From positions 1 to 64,000 of the forward strand of contig DATKDI010000048.1 in assembly GCA_035512775.1 (NCBI GenBank): a DNA stretch of 64,000 nt, given 5' to 3'. Origin of the DNA: JAJNBA01 sp035512775 (lineage in GTDB: Bacteria > Actinomycetota > UBA4738 > HRBIN12). The notes under the pieces are model-generated. The model saw only the letters and a list, made by a program, of their open reading frames with translations. It was not told where the DNA came from and did not search any database. Each line of letters begins with the position of its first letter. The stretch's first letter is position 1. Both the position numbers and the translations under genes were made by a program. Shown here in pieces: positions 34,352 through 43,706 of the stretch.

Positions 34352-37300
34352 TCACATTCGGGAACGGACAAGCCGGGCTCGCTCGGTAGCTGGAACGATG
34401 CCCTTCGCTTCGTAGAGGTGGATAGCCTCATCGATCAACGGAGCAGCGTTCGCGAGCGCGCCAGAAAGCGTTACGACCTCCGCAAAATCCATCAGCGCGT
34501 CCGCTTGCATCACGACGTAGTCGGTAGACCGGCTCACGGCGACCGCTTCGCGGCCGAGCGCTGCCGCCTGCTCCGACTCTCCCCTGCTCGCGAGCACCTT
34601 CGCCTGTGCGCTCCGCCACAGGATCTGGGAGGCACGGTCGTCTGTGGCGGCCGCCTCTCTGCATATCCTGGTGAACCGCTCAGCCTCGTCTATCCGCCGC
34701 AGGGCGACCAAGGCCTGGGCGAGATAGCCGGCATCGGTCGACCGCACGGTCCGCTCTCCCATCCGATCGAGGGCTTCGTACTCTTGTCGGATGAGGCGCT
34801 CGGCGGCGAAGGGGTCGTCCGCGAGCAGCTCCACGAAGTACCCGGCTCGGCCCATCAAAAGGTATGGGCTCGGCGCCAGCCCAAGGTCGAGGCGGACCGA
34901 TTCGCCCTGATCAAGTAGCGCCCGAGCTCCAACGAAATCCCCCAACATGCCTTGCAATACCCCGAGGTGCATCTGCGCGGCAAGGTGGATGCGACGGTGT
35001 TTCCCCATCTCGTCGATCACTAGCTCGGTCCGCTCGATGTCAGCCCTGACGGGCAACGGTCCCCGGAGTGCGACGTCCGAGAGCAGCGCCGCGAAAAGCT
35101 CGCCCAGCTGTCCGACCGCGTCTGCTGCACGGGCATGGTGGATCGCTCGTTCCAGTGCGTCCGACATCGCACTGGCCCGGCCGACCATGTGCTCGGTCAG
35201 GGCGTGCAGGCGCCACGCCTCACTCAAACCCAGGTCGTCTCCGAGCGCCTCGAAAAAGGGGAGCGCCGCTTCCACCGCGCGCTGGGCTTCCGCCGTCGAT
35301 TCCTCCGGGTCGGTGCGCATCCGGAGGTTCGACCGGCCGATGGTCGCCCGCAGCTCGACTTGACGATCTCCAGTCTCGCGTCCGACCGCGATCGCCTCAG
35401 CGAAGACAGACTCCGCCCGGTTCAAGTCCCCCCCGAGATCAAGCGCGGCACCTAGATCCGGCAACACCCGCGATCGGCTCGGATCATCATCCGGCAGGAG
35501 CGCCACCGTCCGATCGAGCAGGTTGACCGCCGCCCGCACATCACCGCGACCGAGCGCCCTGCGTCCCGCAGCACCGAGCTTCTCGCCCGCTCGGCGCCCC
35601 AACTCGACGGCCCGTTCGTCGAGCGGCCCGAGATCCGCCCGGAAGCGCTGCGACTGCTCGAGGTGGTAGCCGATGATCTCCTCGTACTCGTTGGGCCGGT
35701 CGCTCGTGACCCGTTCCATCCAGGCGGCCAGCCGTTCATGCAGCTCGGCCCTGATCGCCTTGGACATACTTTGGTACGCCGCGTCCCGGATCAGCAGATG
35801 GCGGAAGCGGAACGAGTCATCCCCAGCGAACTCCGACCGGTCTGGCCGGATCAGCTCCTTGCGCACCAACGTCATGAGGTGCGTCGACAACCCGCTACGT
35901 TCCTCCGGCGGGGTGAGCTCAAGGACGGAGCCTCGATGGAACACCTTGCCTTCGACCGAGCCTCGTTCGAGAACAGCGCGCTCCGCAGGTAGGAGGAGGT
36001 CGAGACGCGCGGCGAGGAGAGCCTGAATGGTCGGGGGCACAGCCACGTCGTCGAGTTCCTTCGTGGGTATCCATCCCTCGCTCTCCTGACGAAGATGCCC
36101 CTCGTCGATGAGCATCGCGATCATCTCCTCAACGAACAGCGGGTTGCCCTCGGCCGCGTCTGCGATCCTTGATCGCACGTCCCCGGTAAGCTCGGTTCGG
36201 CCGAGCAGGTTCTCCATGAGGATCCGGCATTCCGAGCCGCTCAGTGGCTCGAGGAGCGTGGTGCTGGCATTGAGCTTGCCACCGGCCCAACCGGATCGTC
36301 GGTCCAGCAGCTCGGGTCGGGCCATGCAGAGCAGTAGGATCGGAGCGTCTCGCGACCAGTCGGCAACGTGCTCGATGAGGTCGAGGAGCGTTGGCTCTCC
36401 CCAGTGGATGTCGTCGAACACCACCACGACCGGCTCACGCCGGGCGAGCGCTTCCAGGAGCTTGCGCACGGCCCAGAACGTCTCTTCGGGCGACGCGACG
36501 ACGCCTGTCGATCCGAAGACCTGGTCCAGCCGATCGGCGACGACATCTGCGTTCGGTTCGGATCCCAGGGCCGTCTTCACGCGGGCGCGCGTCTCTTCGG
36601 ATGCCGAGGAGTCGACCGCTCCCACCGCCTGCCGGACGATCTCCGCCACCGGCCGGAACGTGATGCCCTCTCCGTAGGGGAGACATCGCCCGCGTAAGGT
36701 AGTGCATCCTGCACCGACGTCCTTGAGGAACTCGAACACGAGCCGCGACTTACCGACCCCCGCGGCACCGAGGACCGTGGTGAGCTGGCACGAGCGGTCT
36801 TGGACGGCGCGATCGAAAGCCCATCGCAGGAGCATCCGTTCTGGCTCCCGCCCCACCATGGGAGAGCCCATCCGAGGAACCGGCTGATCGGGCGTGGCGC
36901 GCACAGACGTGAGACTGAAGGCCTGGAGCTGGTCGCTCTTGCCCTTCACGAAGAGTGGATCGACGGGCTCCGCCGATACGGAATCCCTGACGAGCCGATA
37001 CGTCGTTTCGCCCATGAGGATCTGGCCGGGTTGGGCAGCCTGCTCCAAGCGTGCGGCAACGTTCACAGCGTCTCCGGTGACGAGGCCTTCGGTCGCGGGC
37101 CGCATGCCGACGAGCACTTCGCCTGTGTTCACCCCCGTCCGGATCTGGATGCTCACGCCACGCTCGGCCTGAAGCTCCTCGTTCAGCCCGACGAGGGCCT
37201 TCTCCATCGCGTCCGCCGCCCGCACGGCACGAAGGGCGTCGTCCTCGTGCAGCATGGGCACGCCGAAGACCGCCATGACCGCGTCCCCGATGAACTTCTC

Positions 37301-37549
37301 GACGGTTCCCCCGTGATGCTCGATCACCGAACGCATCTCCTCGAAGTACCGCCCCATGACTTTGCTCAACGATTCTGGATCCAGGCGCTCGCCCAGCGCG
37401 GTCGAGCCGGTCACGTCACAGAAGACGACGGTGACGGTCTTGCGGGACTCACGAGGCAGATGTGTCGTGCCTGGGAGTTCTGCGGCGCACGCCATGCAGA
37501 AACGGGCGTCATCCGGATTCTCCCGACCGCAGCTCGTGCAGACGTGCAC
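34352..37549 (-). CDS. Zinc-ribbon / class III nucleotide cyclase / ATPase / TPR regulator (second copy)
   Basis: A 1065-residue paralogue of the protein at 10869-13997 with the same order: zinc ribbon (CTSC ... CMAC, residues 4-22), class III cyclase with both metal Asp (FCDVTGST, FIGDAV) and Asn/Arg in AVNVAARL, ATPase with Walker A GAAGVGKSR and Walker B VVVFDDIHW, then TPR-like helices. GTG 37549 opens at the zinc ribbon and follows TACTCT by 6 nt. The catalytic residues suggest an active cyclase. The partner of the ATPase/TPR half is unknown. Confidence 0.85.
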   Translation of the reverse strand: MHVCTSCGRENPDDARFCMACAAELPGTTHLPRESRKTVTVVFCDVTGSTALGERLDPESLSKVMGRYFEEMRSVIEHHGGTVEKFIGDAVMAVFGVPMLHEDDALRAVRAADAMEKALVGLNEELQAERGVSIQIRTGVNTGEVLVGMRPATEGLVTGDAVNVAARLEQAAQPGQILMGETTYRLVRDSVSAEPVDPLFVKGKSDQLQAFSLTSVRATPDQPVPRMGSPMVGREPERMLLRWAFDRAVQDRSCQLTTVLGAAGVGKSRLVFEFLKDVGAGCTTLRGRCLPYGEGITFRPVAEIVRQAVGAVDSSASEETRARVKTALGSEPNADVVADRLDQVFGSTGVVASPEETFWAVRKLLEALARREPVVVVFDDIHWGEPTLLDLIEHVADWSRDAPILLLCMARPELLDRRSGWAGGKLNASTTLLEPLSGSECRILMENLLGRTELTGDVRSRIADAAEGNPLFVEEMIAMLIDEGHLRQESEGWIPTKELDDVAVPPTIQALLAARLDLLLPAERAVLERGSVEGKVFHRGSVLELTPPEERSGLSTHLMTLVRKELIRPDRSEFAGDDSFRFRHLLIRDAAYQSMSKAIRAELHERLAAWMERVTSDRPNEYEEIIGYHLEQSQRFRADLGPLDERAVELGRRAGEKLGAAGRRALGRGDVRAAVNLLDRTVALLPDDDPSRSRVLPDLGAALDLGGDLNRAESVFAEAIAVGRETGDRQVELRATIGRSNLRMRTDPEESTAEAQRAVEAALPFFEALGDDLGLSEAWRLHALTEHMVGRASAMSDALERAIHHARAADAVGQLGELFAALLSDVALRGPLPVRADIERTELVIDEMGKHRRIHLAAQMHLGVLQGMLGDFVGARALLDQGESVRLDLGLAPSPYLLMGRAGYFVELLADDPFAAERLIRQEYEALDRMGERTVRSTDAGYLAQALVALRRIDEAERFTRICREAAATDDRASQILWRSAQAKVLASRGESEQAAALGREAVAVSRSTDYVVMQADALMDFAEVVTLSGALANAAPLIDEAIHLYEAKGIVPATERARLVRSRM

Positions 37550-37792
37550 GAGCGAAGAGTAGGCGCTCCGCTACGCGGTCGCTACGGTCGAGACGAACGA
37601 CGCGTCTTGCTCCGCATGTCCCGATGTCCCAGGCGCCTCCCCGGCGCCACCCAGACAAGAATCAAGGCTGTCCTGAAAAGCGCCCGCAGGTCCGGATGGC
37701 GTTACCAAGTCCGGACCGACCTCTACTCGCTACACTCGAACGCGCTGGTGATGACCTCGGTGGCGATTTCTGCCAGGTTTTCTACCGGCCCG

Positions 37793-37865
37793 GTGGAGGT
37801 AGCTCAGTCGGTAGAGCACGCGGCTGAAAACCGCGGTGTCGGCGGTTCGATTCCGCCCCTCCCCA
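37793..37865 (+). tRNA. tRNA-Phe (anticodon GAA)
   Basis: D-arm GCTCAGTCGGTAGAGC, anticodon stem CGCGG/CCGCG with loop CTGAAAA (GAA), T-arm GGCGG-TTCGATT-CCGCC. Acceptor GTGGAGG pairs with CCTCCCC apart from one T-C mismatch at the second pair. CCA is not encoded. Confidence 0.88.
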
Positions 37866-37925
37866 CCCCGCCAGCGCGCAGAGGAGCGGCCCGGATGGGC
37901 CGCTCCGTCGCTGCATAGGCCGACG

Positions 37926-38204
37926 CTAAGGACCTGTGACCTGACCGCCAGGGTTCGTGACGTTGGATGGGCACGGCAGTGGCCCGGCCGGTGAGAAGAC
38001 CACCACACCGTCCGACGCCTCGGCGACGACTGCAGGCGCCTGGGCGTGGCAGTGGGCTTGGGCCCAGACATTCGAGATCGGCCCTGCCACCACCGGGACG
38101 TCCCGGCCCTTCGGCGTGACGGTCTGAGAGTGGGCTGCAGCGGGGAGCGCGACTCCGAGCGGCAGCACAGCACCGGCAACCGCCACGAGGATCAGTCTCT
38201 TCAT
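37926..38204 (-). CDS. Small secreted protein of unknown function
   Basis: A 92-residue protein with a clear Sec signal peptide (MKRLILVAVAGAVLPLG, cleavage after AAA near residue 24). The mature part of about 68 residues is neutral, contains HCH and two Cys (HCHAQ, PCPSN), and matches no family I recognise. ATG 38204 has GGAAGGA at a good distance; the longer reading frame upstream is not protein-like. It is divergent from the broken LuxR gene. Confidence 0.65.
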   Translation of the reverse strand: MKRLILVAVAGAVLPLGVALPAAAHSQTVTPKGRDVPVVAGPISNVWAQAHCHAQAPAVVAEASDGVVVFSPAGPLPCPSNVTNPGGQVTGP

Positions 38205-38305
38205 CGTTCCTTCCTTCCGGATCGGTGGATGTCTCCGAGTCGATACGAGGGTCGCGCGGCCCCTCGATTGTGTCCATTCGCCTTTCCGCGTATGTTCGCG
38301 ACGCG

Positions 38306-39297
38306 ATGGCGCACCTGCGGAGGAAGGATCTCGAGGCGATGATCGGATTCCTCGTGGACGCGTCGTCGATCGATGGACCCCCCCCTTCACGCGCGAGCTC
38401 CTCGATCGACTGGCGGACCTCGTGGGCTGCGACTACGCCACGTACAACGAATTCGACTTCGCGCGTCGTGAGGTCATCGCGTATCTCCCGTGCTCAGCCG
38501 AGTCGGAAGATCTCGAGATGACCGACACGGATTGGAACGAACTCGTAGCCGAGCTGGCCATCGATCGAGACGTCCAGCGAGACGGCATCGTGACGACGTC
38601 CGACCACTTCTCCCGCGAACGCCGCAGCGCCTTCGAGGCGGGTCCTTCCTACCACGCGGAGTTCGGGATCCTCGACACGATGTGCGTTCGGATCGGACCG
38701 CCCGGCGCTCGAGTCGTGCTGAACAGGTGTGACCGGGACTTCGATCGGCGTGACCGTCTACTGATGCACGAGCTGCAGCCACACCTCTTCGGGCTCTGGG
38801 AGGCAGGATCGATCAGGCGGAGGCTCCGAGCGGCTCTCGCCGCCCTCGATCATCAGGATGCGGAGGGTGTGGTCTTCGTCAGCGATCGTGGCGATGTCGA
38901 GTTCGCCTCTGCCTCGGCCAGACGGCTCCTCCGGACGCACCTCGGAGGAGGAACGGCGCCATTGCCCGCGGCGATCGCGACGTGGCGTGAGAACGGACAT
39001 GACGTACCCCTCGTCATCCCTTCGAGTGGCACGAGGCTCGTCGTTCGGGCGGCGGACGGAGGATCCACGCTCCTGTTGACCGAGGAGGCCGCCGGCCTGG
39101 CGCTCCTAACCCCACGCGAGCGGGAGGTCGTGCGGTGCGTCGCCGCCGGCCTCTCGAACGAAGAGATCGCCCAACGGCTCTGGATCGAGGTGCCGACCGT
39201 GCGCAAGCACCTCGAGCACGTCTACGGCAAGCTCGGCGTTCGGAGCCGGACGGCCGCGGTCGCGAAGCTCCGGCTCGCTTCGGGGGAGACGGCCTAG
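38306..39297 (+). pseudogene. LuxR-family transcriptional regulator, frameshifted at a poly-C tract
   Basis: The C-terminal helix-turn-helix is complete (LTPREREVVRCVAAGLSNEEIAQRL, then VPTVRKHLEHVYGKLGVRSR). The N-terminal part starts at ATG 38306 (MAHLRRKDLEAMIGFLVDAS) but changes frame in eight C at 38378-38385, after which PFTRELLDRLADLVGCDY continues in the frame used by the rest. No receiver domain; the middle looks like a GAF/PAS-type sensor. TATGTT lies 9 nt before the ATG. It may be a pseudogene, a phase-variable gene or a sequencing error; a GTG at 38422 would give a shortened 291-residue protein. Confidence 0.7.
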
Positions 39298-39527
39298 TTC
39301 AGGAGCTCGTGGCCGCGGATCTCGGCCCAGTGGGACAGGACGCCCTGGTAGATCTCGGCCGAGCGCGGGAGCTCGTGTCGCTCCAACGCCTCGAGCGCCA
39401 GGCCGAGCTCGCGCACGCTCCGGTCATCGTCCAGCTCGTCCCAGGTGAGGAAGTCGCACAGGCTCCCGTAGTCGAGCTCGACGAGCGAGCGGGGATCGAG
39501 CAGCGAGATCCACTCGTGGAGGTCCAT
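39294..39527 (-). CDS. Small hypothetical protein or gene remnant
   Basis: A 77-residue acidic, Leu-rich frame (MDLHEWISLLDPRSLVELDY ... SHWAEIRGHELLN) with strong third-position GC. No ribosome site precedes ATG 39527 and the coding-like composition continues upstream about 14 codons to a stop, so it could be the tail of a decayed gene. It overlaps the end of the LuxR gene by 4 nt on the opposite strand. No family recognised. Confidence 0.35.
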   Translation of the reverse strand: MDLHEWISLLDPRSLVELDYGSLCDFLTWDELDDDRSVRELGLALEALERHELPRSAEIYQGVLSHWAEIRGHELLN

Positions 39528-39705
39528 CAGGAGGTTGCGCTGCGGCTGTTGGAGGCGCGCGCGCGAGGTCTCTCAGGTTGTCTTGGCGCGGCAGCCCTTC
39601 AAGGGAGCCGCCGCCGCATAGCATCGTCCGTTGCCTCATTCATCGCGCCCGCATCGTCGCACGACTGCCTCAGCGGCGGCGACCCGGCCCCGCACGACAT
39701 CGTGA

Positions 39706-40436
39706 CTACACGCCAGCGACGTACTCGGCCATCCGGCGATTCCGCGACTGGACGAAGCTGATCCCCTTCTCGCGGTACTTCTGATACTCCTCGACAGTGC
39801 GGGCGAACGGAGATTCGCTGAAGTCCTGGAACTCAATCAGGAACTCAACTCGCGAGGCATCTTCGGACACGAGGTCTTGCAGGAGGAAGAAGTCGGTGTA
39901 TCCCTTGAAGTCCTCGAACAGCGCGAAGAAGCTCGCATAGCGGGCGAGCGTCTCTTCCAGCGGGCTGGTCTTTCCCAGCGGGCTGGTCTCTCCCAGGTAG
40001 TACCGGCGTATGCACTCCAGCGTCAGGTCAAAGCGGTCGGCGATCGTTGGGTTCAACCCTCGCGCTTGGTTTATCGTTGGCTTGCTGCCGATCGGGAACA
40101 TGACCTTGCCGCCGATCTGGTGGGCGACGGTGAGGAAGTGCTCCTTCTCCTGCTCGGGAATCTGTGCTATCACCGCCTGCATCTCCGGCCACTTCCCAGG
40201 TCGACTCCAGGTCTGCATCGCCGAATCGCTCGTGAGAGTGAATTCGCCTCGCGACGACGCGTGGTGTAGGCGGGGGGAACCTTTGGAGACGTTTAACTCG
40301 AATAGGTCACCGTGCGGCAGAGGCTTGCTCCAAAGACGCTTGGGTACTCCCTGAGCGTTGGACTGTCATGGTCAGGATCCTCGCCACCCTCGCTCCTAAA
40401 GTCGAACGTCGGATCAAACTTCACTGCGTTAGCCAT
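39706..40436 (-). pseudogene. DUF6994-like protein gene, frameshifted
   Basis: ATG 40436 begins MANAVKFDPTFDFRSEGGED, then SPTLREY; near 40339-40343 one base is missing and the frame continues as RLWSKPLPHGDLFELNVSKG, EFTLTSDSAMQTWS and on to the stop at 39706. Joined, it is about 243 residues and matches the DUF6994 layout (FDFR start, LWSKPLP, LTSDS, SIGS-type C-terminal half, function unknown). Base composition is less GC-rich than in its neighbours, suggesting acquired DNA. A tandem 18-nt duplication lies inside it. Confidence 0.6.
39956..39991. repeat. Tandem 18-nt duplication inside the DUF6994-like gene
   Basis: Two adjacent 18-nt units, 16 of 18 bases identical, encode the repeated peptides GETSPL and GKTSPL on the minus strand. 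Confidence 0.7.
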
Positions 40437-40702
40437 GCTCCAGAGGCTAACGGCGAGCCGCGTCATGTACAGCATCCTTGCTCCCCACTGTGGTACGGCT
40501 AAGCCTTCTCCTCAGATAGGGTCACGGCGAACGCCGCCCCCTAGCTGATCGACCGCTCCCGAGGCTGTCGCCCCAAGGAGGAATCTGGGCGTGCCGAAGC
40601 GTGATGGGTGCCTGCACCCCGGGTGGAGGTGTGTTCCCGCGCGAGAAGGTGCAGGTCGCCCCCCTTGGATAGGCGAGCCGACAGTGCCACCATCGCGGTG
40701 AC

Positions 40703-42784
40703 ATGAGGGGTTCACGCCTGGCGATCGGGCTCGGAGGGCTCGTGGTCGTGCTGTGTCTCGTCGGGGTCGGTCTCGTGCTCGTGCGCGGCGAGCAGGGTCA
40801 CTCGATGCTGTTGCTCGCGCTGGCACTGGCGATCTCCGCCTACGGCGCGGTGGGCGCCCTCATCGCCTCCCAGGTCCCGAGGAACCCGGTGGGATGGCTC
40901 GTCGCGTCGGGCGCTCTCGCCGTCGCTCAGTTCCTCTTCGCCGAAGGGATCTCGGCCGGACCAGGGTCCCCCACCGGATGGTCTCGCCCTCTTGCCTGGC
41001 TAATCGTGCTCGTGCTCCCGGTCGCGCCTGCGTGCCTGATCCTCGCGCTGCTGTACTTCCCCGACGGGCGCCTAGCGAACCGCTGGTTCCGCCCCGTCGT
41101 GTGGGCGGTCGTCGGCGGCTCGCTCCTGCTGTTCCTCTCCCTCCTCGCCCATCCCGAGGAGTTCGGCTCCGAAGCGGGCCTCAGAGGCCTGGATTGGGCT
41201 CTCGGGCTCCCGCTCGTCGACAGCTACGTCGGCATCTGGGGCATGTCCATGCTTCTCGGTAGCATGGCCGTCCTCGCGTCACTCCTCGTGCGGAGTCGCA
41301 GGGGCTCGGAGGAGGATCGCCGGCCGCTGCGGTGGCTCCTTCGGATGCTGCTCGCCCTGGTCGCCCTGGTCGCGGTCGGATTCGGAGGGGGAGCCCTGCT
41401 CGTGGCCGTCACGGGAGATGCGAACGACGCCTGGTTCGCGTTCATGTTCGTCTTCCTCGGTGGCGCGGCCATCGTGCTGTTCGGCATCCCGATGGCACTC
41501 ACGGTCGGGGTCCTCAGGTACCGCGTCTACGAGATCGACCTCACGATCCGCAAGACGATCGTTGGGAGAGTCATGGTCGCCTACGTCGTCCTGGCGTTCG
41601 TCTTCATCGCGTCGGCACCGCTCTCGCTATCCGGCGCCTCGCTGGATCTGAGCCGAAGGCTTCCCGCGTGGATCGTGATCCCGATCCTCTTCCTAGGGAT
41701 GAGCTTCGGCCCCGTCCGCAGGTGGGCGCGCCGGGGCGCCGACCGCATCCTCTATGGAGCGCGCGCGACGCCGTACGAGGTGCTCTCGGAGTTCGGAGAG
41801 CGCGTGGGCGAGACGTACTCGACCGAGGATGTTCTGCCACGGATGGCGCAGCTGCTCGCGGCGGGGACGGGGGCATCCGAGGCCCGTGTGTGGCTGCGCG
41901 TCGGTCGGGAGCTGCAGGACGTCGCGAGATGGCCCGAGGGCACGACCGAGGCAGAGGCGCGTCTGATGGCGGGCTCGGATCTTCCCTCGCTCCCAGACGG
42001 CGAGACATTCGCGGTCGTCCATCAGGGGGAGATGCTCGGAGCGCTCGCGATCACCGTGCCGCTCAACGACCCGATGAACCCCGCCAAGGATCGACTCGCC
42101 CGCGACCTCGCGTCGCAAGCTGGGCTCGTGCTTCGGAACGTTCGGCTCATCGAGGAGCTGAGGGCGTCCCGCCAGCGCCTCGTGGCTGCCCAGGACCATG
42201 AGCGAAGGCGCCTGGAGCGCAACATCCACGACGGGGCCCAGCAGCAGCTGGTAGCGATCGCCGTGAAGCTCAAGCTCGCAGATGCGCTCGTAGGCAAGGA
42301 CGAGGGACGGGCCCACGCGATGCTCGCGGGCCTCCAGGCCGAGGCGAACGAAGCCCTCGAGGATCTCCGCGATCTCGCCCGGGGGATCTACCCGCCGCTG
42401 CTGGCCGACCAGGGTCTGGAGGCGGCGCTCGATGCGCAGGCCCGCAGATCACCAGTGGCGGTCTCGGTCGAGCCCGACGGGATCGGCCGCTACCCCCAAG
42501 AGGTCGAGGCGGCCGTGTATTTCTGCTGCCTGGAGGCGCTCCAGAACATCGCGAAGTATGCGGAGGCCTCGGAGGTGACGGTTCGGCTCGAACAGCGTGA
42601 TTCCCGGCTCCTGTTCTCGGTGAGGGACGACGGGGCCGGGTTCGACCCGATCGGAGTGAAGGAGGGCTCGGGTCTCACGAACATGCGGGACCGGCTCGAG
42701 GCGCTCGGCGGGGCCCTCGAGGTGACGTCGAGCGCCGGGTCGGGCACGACGATCTCCGGCCTGATCCCGGTCGCGGCCACATGA
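40703..42784 (+). CDS. NarL/DegS-type sensor histidine kinase
   Basis: A 693-residue membrane kinase. About eight hydrophobic segments occupy residues 1-330, a GAF-like domain follows (about 350-480), then the HisKA_3 dimerisation helix with the phospho-acceptor in ERRRLERNIHDGAQQQLVAI (about 500) and an HATPase domain (N-box ALQNIAKYAEA, G-boxes VRDDGAGFDP and GSGLTNMRDR). Kinases of this class usually pair with a NarL-type regulator encoded next door; none is present. Its stop overlaps the start of a truncated related kinase (ATGA). Confidence 0.88.
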   Translation: MRGSRLAIGLGGLVVVLCLVGVGLVLVRGEQGHSMLLLALALAISAYGAVGALIASQVPRNPVGWLVASGALAVAQFLFAEGISAGPGSPTGWSRPLAWLIVLVLPVAPACLILALLYFPDGRLANRWFRPVVWAVVGGSLLLFLSLLAHPEEFGSEAGLRGLDWALGLPLVDSYVGIWGMSMLLGSMAVLASLLVRSRRGSEEDRRPLRWLLRMLLALVALVAVGFGGGALLVAVTGDANDAWFAFMFVFLGGAAIVLFGIPMALTVGVLRYRVYEIDLTIRKTIVGRVMVAYVVLAFVFIASAPLSLSGASLDLSRRLPAWIVIPILFLGMSFGPVRRWARRGADRILYGARATPYEVLSEFGERVGETYSTEDVLPRMAQLLAAGTGASEARVWLRVGRELQDVARWPEGTTEAEARLMAGSDLPSLPDGETFAVVHQGEMLGALAITVPLNDPMNPAKDRLARDLASQAGLVLRNVRLIEELRASRQRLVAAQDHERRRLERNIHDGAQQQLVAIAVKLKLADALVGKDEGRAHAMLAGLQAEANEALEDLRDLARGIYPPLLADQGLEAALDAQARRSPVAVSVEPDGIGRYPQEVEAAVYFCCLEALQNIAKYAEASEVTVRLEQRDSRLLFSVRDDGAGFDPIGVKEGSGLTNMRDRLEALGGALEVTSSAGSGTTISGLIPVAAT

Positions 42785-43028
42785 ACGAGCGGGCCGCCGG
42801 GCGACTCGCCTGGGGCCTGTTCGGGTTGGCGATGGCTCTGGCCGCGGGCGCGGTCGTCTTCCTCATCCTCGGCTGGTCGACGGAGCCCCCGCCGGAGCCT
42901 TCGGCTTCCGCGGGTTCGGCATCGTCTTCGCGCTGGTCTTCTCCGCGACGGGCTCGGTGGTCGCATCGCGGCGTCCCGCCAACCCGATCAGGCGCCTTTG
43001 CAGAAGGGTCTTTTCCTCACGTGACTGA
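42781..43028 (+). pseudogene. Truncated N-terminus of a second histidine kinase
   Basis: ATG 42781 overlaps the kinase stop and encodes GRLAWGLFGLAMALAAGAVV, a first membrane helix. Near 42898 one base is missing; the other frame continues FGFRGFGIVFALVFSATGSV, then VASRRPANPIR, the same second helix and PxNPIG-type turn seen in the intact kinase. It then stops at 43028, so everything after about 80 residues is lost. The truncation point is about 190 nt before the tRNA-end repeat. Confidence 0.6.
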
Positions 43029-43217
43029 GGTCATGGTCAACGGACCCGACGACGAGTACGTGCCGGCCTCGAGCCCTTGTGCTAACAGGGTGCTAACGGC
43101 ATCAACGTCATCTGGCGATATCTGCCGGTACCGGATGGCACTTCTACTCGGCTGAAGGTCCTGGTCGCAGCAGGAGACGCCATGATTCGGCATCGGTCAT
43201 CATCGGTTTGGTGGGAG

Positions 43218-43239
43218 TTCGAATCCCACCCCGGGCACC
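43218..43239 (+). repeat. Right copy of the 22-nt tRNA 3'-end repeat (att-like)
   Basis: Exact repeat of 34056-34077. Only a T-arm-like stretch and acceptor 3' end are present (ending ACCA); no D- or anticodon arm can be formed upstream, so this is not a tRNA. Further similarity (GCTGGTG-AACGGA) occurs about 20 nt after both copies. From here to 43495 I see no supportable gene. Confidence 0.5.
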
Positions 43240-43495
43240 ATCTTCCACGGCCTATCAGGGCTGGTGAACGGACGTTCGGGCGATGGTCCGACGGATGGAT
43301 CCTGCAACGTCTCGAAACCGAAGAATCCCGATCCCCTTCTACCCTCGGCGTCGGACCCCGTCTGGGACGAAGTCGCCGGTGATGTCGGCGAAGGGCTCGT
43401 TGTGGAGATAGCCAGCGAAGCGCAACGAAGTGCGACTAGGAAAGGATAAGACCCGCCCCCTTGCTATCACCTGCCGGATCAACTGCAGAGATCGC

Positions 43496-43678
43496 CTACT
43501 TGATTTGCAAGTTGACCCCGAGAAGGACCAGGGGCCACAACAGGACCGCGAGGGCTGCCGAGACGATCGGCTTCAGCTTGTCGAGATGGTCGAAGTAGTT
43601 TTCTCCAGCCGCAACGACCAGACCGATGATGATGTAGAGGACGAAGAGCACCGCGCCAAATGTGCGCCTGCGCCTCAT
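43496..43678 (-). CDS. Small membrane protein, two helices
   Basis: A 60-residue protein: basic start (MRRRRTFGAV), helix about residues 8-25 (VLFVLYIIIGLVVAAG), a short acidic turn, second helix about 39-56 (ALAVLLWPLVLLGV). ATG 43678 has GAGGA 6 nt upstream. It lies 28 nt downstream of another small membrane protein on the same strand, so they may form an operon. Function unknown. Confidence 0.6.
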   Translation of the reverse strand: MRRRRTFGAVLFVLYIIIGLVVAAGENYFDHLDKLKPIVSAALAVLLWPLVLLGVNLQIK

Positions 43679-43706
43679 GCTCACTCCTCACTCTCGTCGC
43701 CGTTAG

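Noticed and set aside
43190..43240. A fourth tRNA gene
   Set aside because: Only the T-arm-like and acceptor 3' portion exists; no D-arm, anticodon arm or 5' acceptor strand can be paired. Treated as an att-like repeat.
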